Shown in pieces: positions 36,447-43,925 of a DNA stretch of 64,000 bases; the first letter of the stretch is position 1; the number at the start of each line of letters is the position of its first letter. Origin of the DNA: Dorea formicigenerans (lineage in GTDB: Bacteria; Bacillota; Clostridia; Lachnospirales; Lachnospiraceae); the NCBI RefSeq assembly GCF_025150245.1, contig NZ_CP102279.1, positions 1,919,423 through 1,983,422 on the forward strand, written 5' to 3'. A program made the position numbers and the translations under genes. The notes beneath the pieces are model-generated. The model ran no database searches. It saw only the letters and a list, made by a program, of their open reading frames with translations, and was not told the DNA's origin.

Positions 36447-36956
36447 TTAATCCGCTGCAAACGTACATGTCTGCCAATTGTCTGTTGTTGTGGCGGTACC
36501 CTTGATTTTCTCACCATTGGCTTTCAGGCTACCTTTGTAGATCAATGCATCAGTTCCATCTCCTGAATTGTCTGGAACAACGCTCCAATCACGCTTTCTA
36601 GCAACACATGTATTCGGTGTATCTGTCTTAATATCAAAAAGATCTACCACAACGATGCTTACCTGTGCATCAGAGCCAAGTAATTCATCATCTGTGATTT
36701 CTGAAATTTTCTGCTGTACCAGATCATTGGTATAGCGGTCAAATTCATAATCGTTTGATGGGGCATATCCCACAACATCTGTTCTCTCACTTTCTTCATC
36801 CACATAATGGCGACTGTACTCGGAAGCGTTCTTACTCTCAGACATGGACGTGAATCCTGTCATTCTGGTATATGTCTTTCCATCACCGGCAACGTCCATA
36901 AATGCCACTCTCTTGTGTCTTCCGACTAATTTCTTTTTTGTATCTGCTCCTGACAT
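36447..36956 (-). CDS. Major tail (tube) protein
   Basis: 169 residues. Position between the tail terminator and chaperone genes, length and beta-rich pattern (KRVAFMDVAGDGKTYTRMTG, then GSLKANGEKIKGTATTTDN at the end) fit a siphophage tail tube protein. The central EFDRYTNDLVQQKISEITDD is a conserved stretch in this type. TAGGAGGTAC precedes the ATG. Confidence 0.85.
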   Translation of the reverse strand: MSGADTKKKLVGRHKRVAFMDVAGDGKTYTRMTGFTSMSESKNASEYSRHYVDEESERTDVVGYAPSNDYEFDRYTNDLVQQKISEITDDELLGSDAQVSIVVVDLFDIKTDTPNTCVARKRDWSVVPDNSGDGTDALIYKGSLKANGEKIKGTATTTDNWQTCTFAAD

Positions 36957-36966
36957 TTTGTACCTC

Positions 36967-37386
36967 CTACTTATAAATCAATCTGCAAATCATCTGATAC
37001 CGCCCCAGATCTTCCTCTGTGCTAAATAAATAGCCGGACTGCAACACGTCTACCCGTATAGCATCGTGACCCTCCAACTCCGGGAGGATATCGTCTAAAT
37101 TGTTCTGTTCTGTCCATTCCGCAAAATCCTGATAAAAACCACTGTTGGCAATGCCTGTTCTGGCGTCACCATCATAAGCTTCTTTCGAAGTGAATGCGAA
37201 CTGGAATTGTTTCAGGCAGCTCCCATCTACATATCTTTTATAAATAGGATCTGCCCCAATTGGGTCTATAGAATATTCCATTCCATTGCCAAGATAATCA
37301 ATATTAATTTTCCGGTCATCAATATCCGGGTACGTCATAACATAATCCCGGATACTCTGGATAATCGGCTTCTTACCGTCCTGCAA
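36967..37386 (-). CDS. Minor capsid / tail terminator-like protein
   Basis: 139 residues, TTG start with AAAGGAG upstream, overlapping the previous gene by 14 bp. The pattern IQSIRDYVMTYPDIDD near the N-terminus and QFQFAFTSKEAYDGDAR in the middle fit the phage minor capsid family (A118 type) that includes tail terminators. Its place directly before the tail tube gene supports the terminator role. Confidence 0.75.
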   Translation of the reverse strand: MQDGKKPIIQSIRDYVMTYPDIDDRKINIDYLGNGMEYSIDPIGADPIYKRYVDGSCLKQFQFAFTSKEAYDGDARTGIANSGFYQDFAEWTEQNNLDDILPELEGHDAIRVDVLQSGYLFSTEEDLGRYQMICRLIYK

Positions 37387-37756
37387 TCTGCTCTGCTCCT
37401 TTCAGAATAGCCTCCTTGTTGCTTGCCTTCATCTTTTCGAACCATCTCGCTTTAGACTTATGCTCGTAATACTGCCGGCGGGCGTAAGGTGTCAGGTACT
37501 CAATGGATCCGGAACCTATCACAGTTCCAAGTGTTGCTGACTTAATCATCATACCTGTTCTCCTTGGCGTGAGCGGATTCATATATCTCAGGCATTCGGA
37601 ATCGACAAACTCTTGAGCTTTTGAAAAATTCTCTGCTTTTGTCCGGGCAAATGACGGATTCCATTCAAGCCTCGCTTGGACAGAACCGTTCGCCGTTACC
37701 TCTGTGAATACGCTTCCTCTTGGAGTCGTAATGCTGAAATTTTTCTTTGATGCCAT
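37373..37756 (-). CDS. Minor capsid 2-like neck protein
   Basis: 127 residues. The segment CLRYMNPLTPRRTGMMIKSA followed by YLTPYARRQYYEHKS is characteristic of the Minor_capsid_2 family, thought to act as a head-tail joining (HK97 gp10-like) component. GGAGGTGC lies upstream of the ATG. It is followed by the tail terminator-like gene with a 14-bp overlap. Confidence 0.8.
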   Translation of the reverse strand: MASKKNFSITTPRGSVFTEVTANGSVQARLEWNPSFARTKAENFSKAQEFVDSECLRYMNPLTPRRTGMMIKSATLGTVIGSGSIEYLTPYARRQYYEHKSKARWFEKMKASNKEAILKGAEQIAGR

Positions 37757-37759
37757 TTC

Positions 37760-38164
37760 TTAAGCACCTCCAATTCTCCAATGCGGGAGACCTCTGAAGC
37801 GGTTGTCTGACCAGGATAACACTTTACAGTGTCTCAGTTGTACACCTGCGAGATCTGCTGGCTTTTCAATCTCCTTGTCACATTCTCCCAGAACAATATG
37901 ATCATCAATCTGAATCGTCCAGCAATCTCCCAGATTATCTTTCTTCACAAATTCCTCTGGTGGAAGATACTGATCTGCATTCTCCACATCTGTAGGGATA
38001 CGAATCTTGTACACTTCTGCGCTGTTAAGTCCGGAATCTCCAACAGATGCCTTGTGATCCACGTACACATGCACATCTCTAATCACTGTTCTGTGCCAGG
38101 TGTCAAATGTGTTCTTTTTTCCGGGAATTCGGTTATAGATTGTAATCGTCGCATTCGTCAGCAT
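37760..38164 (-). CDS. Minor capsid 1-like head closure protein
   Basis: 134 residues. Reading MLTNATITIYNRIPGKKNTF and later VYKIRIPTDVENADQYLPPE, it fits the Minor_capsid_1 / DUF6751-type family in the head-closure position. It overlaps the upstream connector gene by 32 bp. Function in head completion is inferred from order. Confidence 0.75.
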   Translation of the reverse strand: MLTNATITIYNRIPGKKNTFDTWHRTVIRDVHVYVDHKASVGDSGLNSAEVYKIRIPTDVENADQYLPPEEFVKKDNLGDCWTIQIDDHIVLGECDKEIEKPADLAGVQLRHCKVLSWSDNRFRGLPHWRIGGA

Positions 38165-38537
38165 GACAACACCCTACCTTTCTTGATAACCACCCAGTCG
38201 GGAGCAAATATGTAGATGCAGCTTCATACGCTTTCTTTCTGATCAGCTCTTCCATTGTCTGACCATCAGCCTGTTCTACCGCATATGATACACTATAGCC
38301 ATCGTTACTCTCAGACTTGACCGTACCTGCTTCCTGCTTCTTTTTACAGGAATAATACACGTCAGCCACAGCGCACACTGCATCTTTTACTGCAGTATTT
38401 TCAACTGCAAAAATATTTCCTCTGACATAAGTCAGTTTCCTGATATAAGCTTCAGCCCTGCGCTCAGCAGATGGATATTCCCTTTCAGGAATATCCCCGC
38501 CATAGTGATCCGCATAATATGGATAATCTGCGTACAT
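38133..38537 (-). CDS. Head-tail connector (adaptor) protein
   Basis: 134 residues, directly after the capsid gene. A helical protein (RAEAYIRKLTYVRG, VKDAVCAVADVYYS) with VSYAVEQADGQTMEELIRKK before a C-terminus of the form YLLPTGWLSRKVG. This pattern (S-V-S-Y then a conserved helix) is common in Firmicutes head-tail adaptors. GGGGAGTAGGAG precedes the ATG. Confidence 0.8.
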   Translation of the reverse strand: MYADYPYYADHYGGDIPEREYPSAERRAEAYIRKLTYVRGNIFAVENTAVKDAVCAVADVYYSCKKKQEAGTVKSESNDGYSVSYAVEQADGQTMEELIRKKAYEAASTYLLPTGWLSRKVGCCHADECDDYNL

Positions 38538-38543
38538 TTACTC

Positions 38544-39524
38544 CTACTCCCCTGCTTTCAGAATTGAGAACGGACATCTTTTGGTTTTATCTTTTGCAAG
38601 TGCATTGATTGGGTTTGGAATCTCCCAGCCAAGACGCATTACTGCACGAAGTGCAACCATGTCATTCTGCATCAGGTTGTATGCAATAGATCCATCTGTG
38701 TTCTGAACAACACCCTCAGTAAACAGCTTAAATGTAATATCCTGTCTGATGGAATATACAAGCTGTGAGAAATCTCCAGAAATCATCAGCGCCTTAGTCT
38801 TATCGAATGAACCATTGTTTGGGAAGTTCATTGGAGAACCGTCCAATGCATACTGTGTAGAACCCTGCATATCTGTTTTGAACAACGGATCACCGTTGGT
38901 ATTTTTCAGCCCGCGAAGCTTCGCTCTCATGGAAATATCAGCCATGTGACCATTGACCATGTATCCGCAATTCTCAACTTTGGCAATCACACCGTCTTCT
39001 GCCATGATTTTGTCATACAGCGGATCCGCTGAGCTAAGTGTTACCACGGATCCAGCTTTTGTGGCTGTCGCAACAACATCGTCTCTCCAAGTAGACGGTT
39101 TATCGGTACCAAACAGTACAGCTCCATCAATCTTATTTCCAAATGCCTCTGTGACCCTTGGTTTTACTTCGCCCCAAATATCATAGTCTGAATCATCTAA
39201 TACAGATTCTGGAATCGGTACAATTACCGCAATTTCCTCTGCAATGATAAATTTCTTATCCCATGCCTGCTTTGTTGTCTTTTTCTGTCCAGAATCGCCA
39301 TTTACGAAATAGGCAATCGGCAGCATATCAAGAACTGGCATCTTGTATTGCTTGCTTGTCATATTTGCCAGCTTACGTCCCCTTGACAGTACTGCAGACT
39401 GCGCAATTGTACCCTGAATAATTTCTTTTGTTTCCTGGGTTGGAATCAGGGACTCTGCTCCGGTACGGTCGATAATATTCACATCGTCCTGGAACATTCT
39501 TAAATTCATTCTGTTTTTATTCAT
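38544..39524 (-). CDS. Major capsid protein
   Basis: 326 residues, HK97-fold type by pattern: IIQGTIAQSAVLSRGRK near 35, IPESVLDDSDYDIWGEVKP near 105, GALMISGDFSQLVYSIRQ-like strands near 240 and a C-terminal VALRAVMRLGWEI. The N-terminus MNKNRMNLRMFQDD carries a motif like the Prp protease site of ribosomal protein L27 (NLQFF), see the phage Prp gene upstream. GGAGGTATAAA precedes the ATG. Confidence 0.9.
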   Translation of the reverse strand: MNKNRMNLRMFQDDVNIIDRTGAESLIPTQETKEIIQGTIAQSAVLSRGRKLANMTSKQYKMPVLDMLPIAYFVNGDSGQKKTTKQAWDKKFIIAEEIAVIVPIPESVLDDSDYDIWGEVKPRVTEAFGNKIDGAVLFGTDKPSTWRDDVVATATKAGSVVTLSSADPLYDKIMAEDGVIAKVENCGYMVNGHMADISMRAKLRGLKNTNGDPLFKTDMQGSTQYALDGSPMNFPNNGSFDKTKALMISGDFSQLVYSIRQDITFKLFTEGVVQNTDGSIAYNLMQNDMVALRAVMRLGWEIPNPINALAKDKTKRCPFSILKAGE

Positions 39525-39536
39525 TTTATACCTCCA

Positions 39537-40145
39537 TTATCTTCTTGCTGCAGCACGGATACGATCATTGATGGAAGCGTTCATATCTCCACCAGAACCC
39601 TCAGAAGTGTTCCCTGCAGATGTTGAAATACGATAACTGTTCGTACCACCTGCAAATCTTGGATTCTCCTTCAGGAATCTTTCTGCAGCTTTCTCAAATG
39701 TTGTCTTATCGTCTACAAGTTTCGATACCTTGAACATGACATAATCAAGATCTTCTGATTTCACACCTTTCCCAGATAAGAATTTTTCATTCTTCATCTG
39801 CTGCACCTCATTCAAAGCATCGTCACGCTCCTTCTGGAGCTTTGCAGCGTCTGGCTGATTGGCAGCACGTTCTGCTTTGAAATTATTGATTGCCTGTGTG
39901 ACCTCAGTTTCTGTCATTCCCTGCGTCCGAAAGAAATTTGCAAGTGCTGTTCTCTCTGAACGCTCTACCCTTGCACTCGCGATCTCTTCCAGCTGTTCAT
40001 AGGTATATGTTCCGGTATTATGCGCTCCGGATGCGCTCCCAGCGGATCCCTGACCGCCGTTTCCAGCCCCGGCATTTCCACCCTGTCCACCAGAGCCAGC
40101 TCCTGTGCCGTTTTCAAAGAGCTGTAAATTCATTCTGTATTTCAT
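39537..40145 (-). CDS. Capsid scaffold protein (Gp20 type)
   Basis: 202 residues. A Gly/Ala/Gln-rich stretch (about 14-50) precedes a long helical, charged region (about 50-150: EQLEEIASARVERSERTALA, KLQKERDDALNEVQQMKNEK), typical of phage scaffolds. The N-terminus MKYRMNLQLFENG holds a Prp-like cleavage motif. GGAGGTAAAAAGC precedes the ATG at 40145; an upstream in-frame start has no such site. It is followed by the capsid gene. Confidence 0.85.
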   Translation of the reverse strand: MKYRMNLQLFENGTGAGSGGQGGNAGAGNGGQGSAGSASGAHNTGTYTYEQLEEIASARVERSERTALANFFRTQGMTETEVTQAINNFKAERAANQPDAAKLQKERDDALNEVQQMKNEKFLSGKGVKSEDLDYVMFKVSKLVDDKTTFEKAAERFLKENPRFAGGTNSYRISTSAGNTSEGSGGDMNASINDRIRAAARR

Positions 40146-40210
40146 GCTTTTTACCTCCGTTTTGCCTCGACAGGCTCCCGAGCTTTTCTTGTCTTCACGT
40201 TTTGGACATA

Positions 40211-40233
40211 ATAAAAACACCCTCTCGGGTGCT
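40211..40233 (-). terminator. Hairpin terminator between prp and scaffold genes
   Basis: On the minus strand AGCACCC, loop GAGA, GGGTGTT, then TTTAT, starting right after the prp stop codon. Confidence 0.65.
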
Positions 40234-40235
40234 TG

Positions 40236-40523
40236 TTACTGAAATTCTATACAATTGTATTCCCGGTTGATATCTGTAAGTCCCAGGAACCATGAATCTA
40301 TCAGAAGTTTTCCACCATCTGAAAGATTCTCCCATTCAATTACCATCATGCCGCTGCCTGTATCTGCCTGGATTCTATCGCCGGTCAAATCCCTTAATGA
40401 ATTGATTAGACTGCATGTCAGAGCTGATACTGCAGCACATACCCGGTCGATACCACTGGAATCTTTCCGGCAGGCATGGCCAGACATGCTAATTTTTTTA
40501 TTTTTTACCGTTACAGTTATCAT
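40236..40523 (-). CDS. prp: Phage-encoded Prp-type cysteine protease
   Basis: 95 residues of the ribosomal-processing cysteine protease (Prp) family. The catalytic His lies in MSGHACRKDS and the catalytic Cys in DRVCAAVSALTC; the C-terminal strands (MMVIEWENLS) complete the fold. In Firmicutes the host prp gene lies between rplU and rpmA and its product trims L27; host Prp also trims scaffold and capsid of staphylococcal phages. Here the gene is inside the phage head operon, just upstream of scaffold and capsid genes. AGGAGGTATC precedes the ATG at 40523. Terminator hairpins flank it on both sides. Confidence 0.85.
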   Translation of the reverse strand: MITVTVKNKKISMSGHACRKDSSGIDRVCAAVSALTCSLINSLRDLTGDRIQADTGSGMMVIEWENLSDGGKLLIDSWFLGLTDINREYNCIEFQ

Positions 40524-40545
40524 GATACCTCCTAAAAATGCGTAC

Positions 40546-40577
40546 AAAAATACCACCGGTCATATCGACTGGTGGTA
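40546..40577 (-). terminator. Terminator between the small acidic gene and prp
   Basis: On the minus strand TACCACCAGT (40577-40568) pairs with ACCGGTGGTA (40560-40551), one G-U pair, followed by TTTTT (40550-40546). Confidence 0.8.
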
Positions 40578-40578
40578 A

Positions 40579-40851
40579 CTACACAACTGCTTTTAACGCT
40601 TTGTTGTATTCAATTTCCAACTCACGTTTAAATTTTTCAATCTCTTCTGGTTTCATTCCCGGTTCTGCTGATGCACAAATGTCTGGGGTTTCTTCTGCCA
40701 ATATTTCAGTTGCTCTCGGCTGTTCCGCATGCATTGCATCGTACTCATCAACTAATGCATCTTCAAGGATAATAGAAAACTCATATATATCTTCCGGAGT
40801 ATTTTCAAGAAAATCCTTTATATAATTCATATATTTTTTAAAGACCTGCAT
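40579..40851 (-). CDS. Small acidic protein, candidate immunity protein to the MuF C-terminal domain
   Basis: 90 residues, strongly acidic and helical (NTPEDIYEFSIILEDALVDE; KPEEIEKFKRELEIE). The ATG at 40851 has AAGGAGG 9 bp upstream and overlaps the end of the MuF-type gene by 14 bp, so translation is coupled. A terminator follows the stop. Small acidic proteins directly downstream of a toxin-like domain are often the cognate immunity proteins; that role is my inference. I do not recognise the family. It could also be an assembly factor. Confidence 0.7.
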   Translation of the reverse strand: MQVFKKYMNYIKDFLENTPEDIYEFSIILEDALVDEYDAMHAEQPRATEILAEETPDICASAEPGMKPEEIEKFKRELEIEYNKALKAVV

Positions 40852-42514
40852 CCGTCCATTCCTCCTTTTTATTTTTCCTTCGAACAATACTAACTATATC
40901 GCCGGAGTTTTTATTTTTTATAACTACAAGCTGTTTGCTTGGGCTGAACCAAATCATTTTCTCTTCTCCTTCAGAATAATTCGGCATAGTTTTTATTAGA
41001 TCGAGCACATCTTCTTCGTGAATCACTTCATATCCTGGCTTATTTAATCTTGGTAATCGACTCAAAGCATGAACTGATAATTCTTCTCCTTGCTCTCTGA
41101 ATCTATCATACGCCTGTTTAGACGTGTTCTTAAATTCTTCCGACCAATCTTTCTTGTTGATTTCAACATATGTAGAAAACCTATTCTGAAGCTTTTCCCA
41201 CTGTTCACTATCATTATATTTCAACTGCCCGAACTTAGCAAGAGAACCAACAGGATCTCCAAGAACTTCTTTATATCTTTTATACTGAGCTACGTCTTTC
41301 GATGCGTTCTTAACCATTTCTGGGTGGAACATGGAATTCTGGCTCTTGTTGTTCGTAGCAACTTTTCCACGCATATCCAGATAAATACGCTCACGTTCCT
41401 CTGTGAGGCTCATCTTCCTGCAGAACCTGGAATACTCGTTGAGCTGTCCTTGATATTTTGCCTTGTGCAGAATGATTTCGTCCTGATCAGCGCCACCATA
41501 CTGCAGTAATCGCACTTTCTCGCGTTGCGCTCTCATAGCTGTTTCCATCTGTCGTTGCCTCTGTTTAGCTTCATACAAGGTATATTCTTTGCCGTCAAAT
41601 GACTTAGGTTCTGCCTCTTTCCGGTTCTGCTCCTCCAGCCAATCATCAGACCAGTTGCGCTGTGAAATGCCAGGGAAGAACGGATAATAAGTATGATAAC
41701 AGTGGACTCCCAGAAGTCCAGTCACAGTACCCAGTCCACAGACTGAATACAATTGCTCTTTCGACCAGACACGCCCCTGCCACACTGCATGAGTCGGACG
41801 TGCTCCCGCATGCCACTCCACTTCAAAATACTCTGTTCCAAGCTTCTGTGCGTTGTACTCAGATATCTTTCCGGTAATTTGACTGACTGCAGTCATGACC
41901 GCTCTTCTTGCAGCCACATCAACCCGGTTAGCTCTCCCGGAAGAATAATCAATCTGCCGGAGTCCGCTGTTGGTGAGCTGTGTCACAACTCTACGCAACA
42001 CACTGTTGTAATCGAATGCACCAGTTACAATATCGTAACATGCTGCATCAAGGTATTTGGTATACACTTGAGAAAGTGGCGTCAATACCTTCTTACCATT
42101 GCCGTAGTCCAGGTAGAAGCCAAGGGAGTTGGTCACATTCTCCAAATCATCAAAACTCTGATCAATGATTGCTTCTGTAATCTGCTTGAGCTGTCCGTTC
42201 TCTTCGAATGGTATGTACTCAGCGTTAATCTGCTCATATATATCCTTATTCCGGACATATTCCCAGTTGATCACCTTGTCGTATAACTCAAACATTTCCG
42301 GATAAGAAGCATTGAGCGTCTTCTTTATCTCCTGTTCAATATCCTCCGAAGAATATCCTAAAATCCGTAACCGGTTGATCTGCCAGTCTGCGGTGCTGGT
42401 TATCTCACCAGCTTTCACAATCCTCCGGACAATATCCTGCATGATACGCTCTTCCAAATCCTGATACCTGGCAACGATCTTACTTGCAAGCTTATTCTTG
42501 TAATCATCTTTCAT
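40838..42514 (-). CDS. MuF/Gp7-type minor head protein with toxin-like C-terminal domain
   Basis: 558 residues. The first about 300 residues are a phage minor capsid 2 (SPP1 Gp7/MuF-like) protein that binds the portal: RRAVMTAVSQITGKISEYNA, then EVEWHAGARPTHAVWQGRVW and LLGVHCYHTYYPFFPG. After a helical linker (about 300-400), a separate C-terminal domain follows from about 430, with HALSRLPRLNKPG (His482), a conserved-looking LIKTMPNYSEGE and strands QLVVIKNKNSGDIVSIVRR. This layout resembles BECR-fold RNase domains appended to MuF proteins of Firmicutes phages. The head role is firm; the nuclease role is inference. Confidence 0.85.
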   Translation of the reverse strand: MKDDYKNKLASKIVARYQDLEERIMQDIVRRIVKAGEITSTADWQINRLRILGYSSEDIEQEIKKTLNASYPEMFELYDKVINWEYVRNKDIYEQINAEYIPFEENGQLKQITEAIIDQSFDDLENVTNSLGFYLDYGNGKKVLTPLSQVYTKYLDAACYDIVTGAFDYNSVLRRVVTQLTNSGLRQIDYSSGRANRVDVAARRAVMTAVSQITGKISEYNAQKLGTEYFEVEWHAGARPTHAVWQGRVWSKEQLYSVCGLGTVTGLLGVHCYHTYYPFFPGISQRNWSDDWLEEQNRKEAEPKSFDGKEYTLYEAKQRQRQMETAMRAQREKVRLLQYGGADQDEIILHKAKYQGQLNEYSRFCRKMSLTEERERIYLDMRGKVATNNKSQNSMFHPEMVKNASKDVAQYKRYKEVLGDPVGSLAKFGQLKYNDSEQWEKLQNRFSTYVEINKKDWSEEFKNTSKQAYDRFREQGEELSVHALSRLPRLNKPGYEVIHEEDVLDLIKTMPNYSEGEEKMIWFSPSKQLVVIKNKNSGDIVSIVRRKNKKEEWTDAGL

Positions 42515-42515
42515 A

Positions 42516-43925
42516 TTACTCCATCACCTGATTTTGCTCTGGGAGATTCTTAGCAGCATCTTCTTCTGATTCTCCATACCATTTAGCACGGTACTCTGCC
42601 AGACTCATGACTCCCATACTGACATCTTGTCGGTCTCTGCTCCGCTCTGTCTCTTTGTCCTCAATAATTGAATCATCAAAGTCAATGGTGATTTCGCATT
42701 CAGGATTCAGTGTATTCCCCAGTATCATTCCCAGACGGATTATAATTTGAATCAACTGCCTCAGAGCATCTTCCAAAAGTATTTCATGCTTTTTAATCAT
42801 TCGATACATATCTGAGTTTTCCGAAATAATCTCTGTGGCTGTCTTAGCTCCAGTCGCCCCGAACTGATATCGGTCTGTACCAAACCCACATTTTAGCGAC
42901 AGATAATTCAGATCATCATTGATTGCCTTGCTGTGCTGCTCTGCCCGGAGAGACATATCAATTTCTTTCAGAAGGCCTTCTCCATTTGCATCATCCTCTG
43001 GCAGTGCATAAAATACGCTGTCGTCCGGATCAAATGCTGGTGTACCATCTGCATTAGTCAACATCTCCGGGCGTACAAAAATACGCTTTCTGCCAAGCTC
43101 GAATTCATTGCAATATGAATCATACTCAATATCCAACTTCTTGAGCGTATCAATTGCATTTGCGAAGATTGCAACACCCATCGGATTGTTTTCATCAGCA
43201 TTGTTCGTAATGTTCAGCCTGTCAATCACGAACTGCGCCTCGCTGGATCCCGTTCTTACTTCTTTTGCAAGCTCCTTGAATGGTTTTAACTGTTTCCACT
43301 CTTTCTCAGGTAACTCCGTACCCTCCTGGCTTCCAGAATCACACCGTAACACTGTGTTTTTAATTACATATTCACCATTCTCTAAGAGATGCGACTGCAA
43401 CTGGACATATTTCTTTCTCGCTATTGTGTGTGGAAAAACGAAAATGCACTCCGTTACCTTGCCGTTGTTCCAACTGACTGGGAAAATGTTTGGTGCGTCC
43501 ACATAATTGATGCTAATCTTTCCGGAAATCACTGTACCTTCCTCCGTGATTTCAGCGTTGTCCAAATACGGGATATATGCGACCGTCCCGGTGAATGCTT
43601 TCCGTTCCTGGTAATCGTTCCCCATAACAAGAAAACGGTTATTATCAAGGATCTGATGCGCAAAATTATGCGTAGCCTCATCGTCCAGAGTAATTGTAAC
43701 CCTTTCATTGAGCAGGAGATCAGCAATATCTTCACTCAGTTTCTTTGCCATCCCCATGCTTTTTCTCCGGCAGCGCTTATATGTTCCACGTCCGCCATAC
43801 ACCTTGTAAAAAGAGAAATTTCTGACATTTCCTTCATACCAAGATACCCACTCTGCTATCTTCCGGTAAAATGATGCATCTACCGTATCGATTCCAGCTT
43901 TTTTGAAATAATTAAAGATATTCAT
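42516..43925 (-). CDS. Portal protein (SPP1 Gp6 type)
   Basis: 469 residues. The dodecameric portal through which DNA enters and leaves the head. Recognisable parts: RKSMGMAKKLSEDIADLLLN near 55, YSLK-like LNYLSLKCGFGTDRYQFG near 345, GAKTATEIISENSDMYRMI near 365 and IDFDDSIIEDKETERSRD near 420. GAAGGAGGTAG precedes the ATG. It overlaps the terminase stop by 14 bp and is followed by the MuF-type gene after 1 bp. Confidence 0.92.
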   Translation of the reverse strand: MNIFNYFKKAGIDTVDASFYRKIAEWVSWYEGNVRNFSFYKVYGGRGTYKRCRRKSMGMAKKLSEDIADLLLNERVTITLDDEATHNFAHQILDNNRFLVMGNDYQERKAFTGTVAYIPYLDNAEITEEGTVISGKISINYVDAPNIFPVSWNNGKVTECIFVFPHTIARKKYVQLQSHLLENGEYVIKNTVLRCDSGSQEGTELPEKEWKQLKPFKELAKEVRTGSSEAQFVIDRLNITNNADENNPMGVAIFANAIDTLKKLDIEYDSYCNEFELGRKRIFVRPEMLTNADGTPAFDPDDSVFYALPEDDANGEGLLKEIDMSLRAEQHSKAINDDLNYLSLKCGFGTDRYQFGATGAKTATEIISENSDMYRMIKKHEILLEDALRQLIQIIIRLGMILGNTLNPECEITIDFDDSIIEDKETERSRDRQDVSMGVMSLAEYRAKWYGESEEDAAKNLPEQNQVME

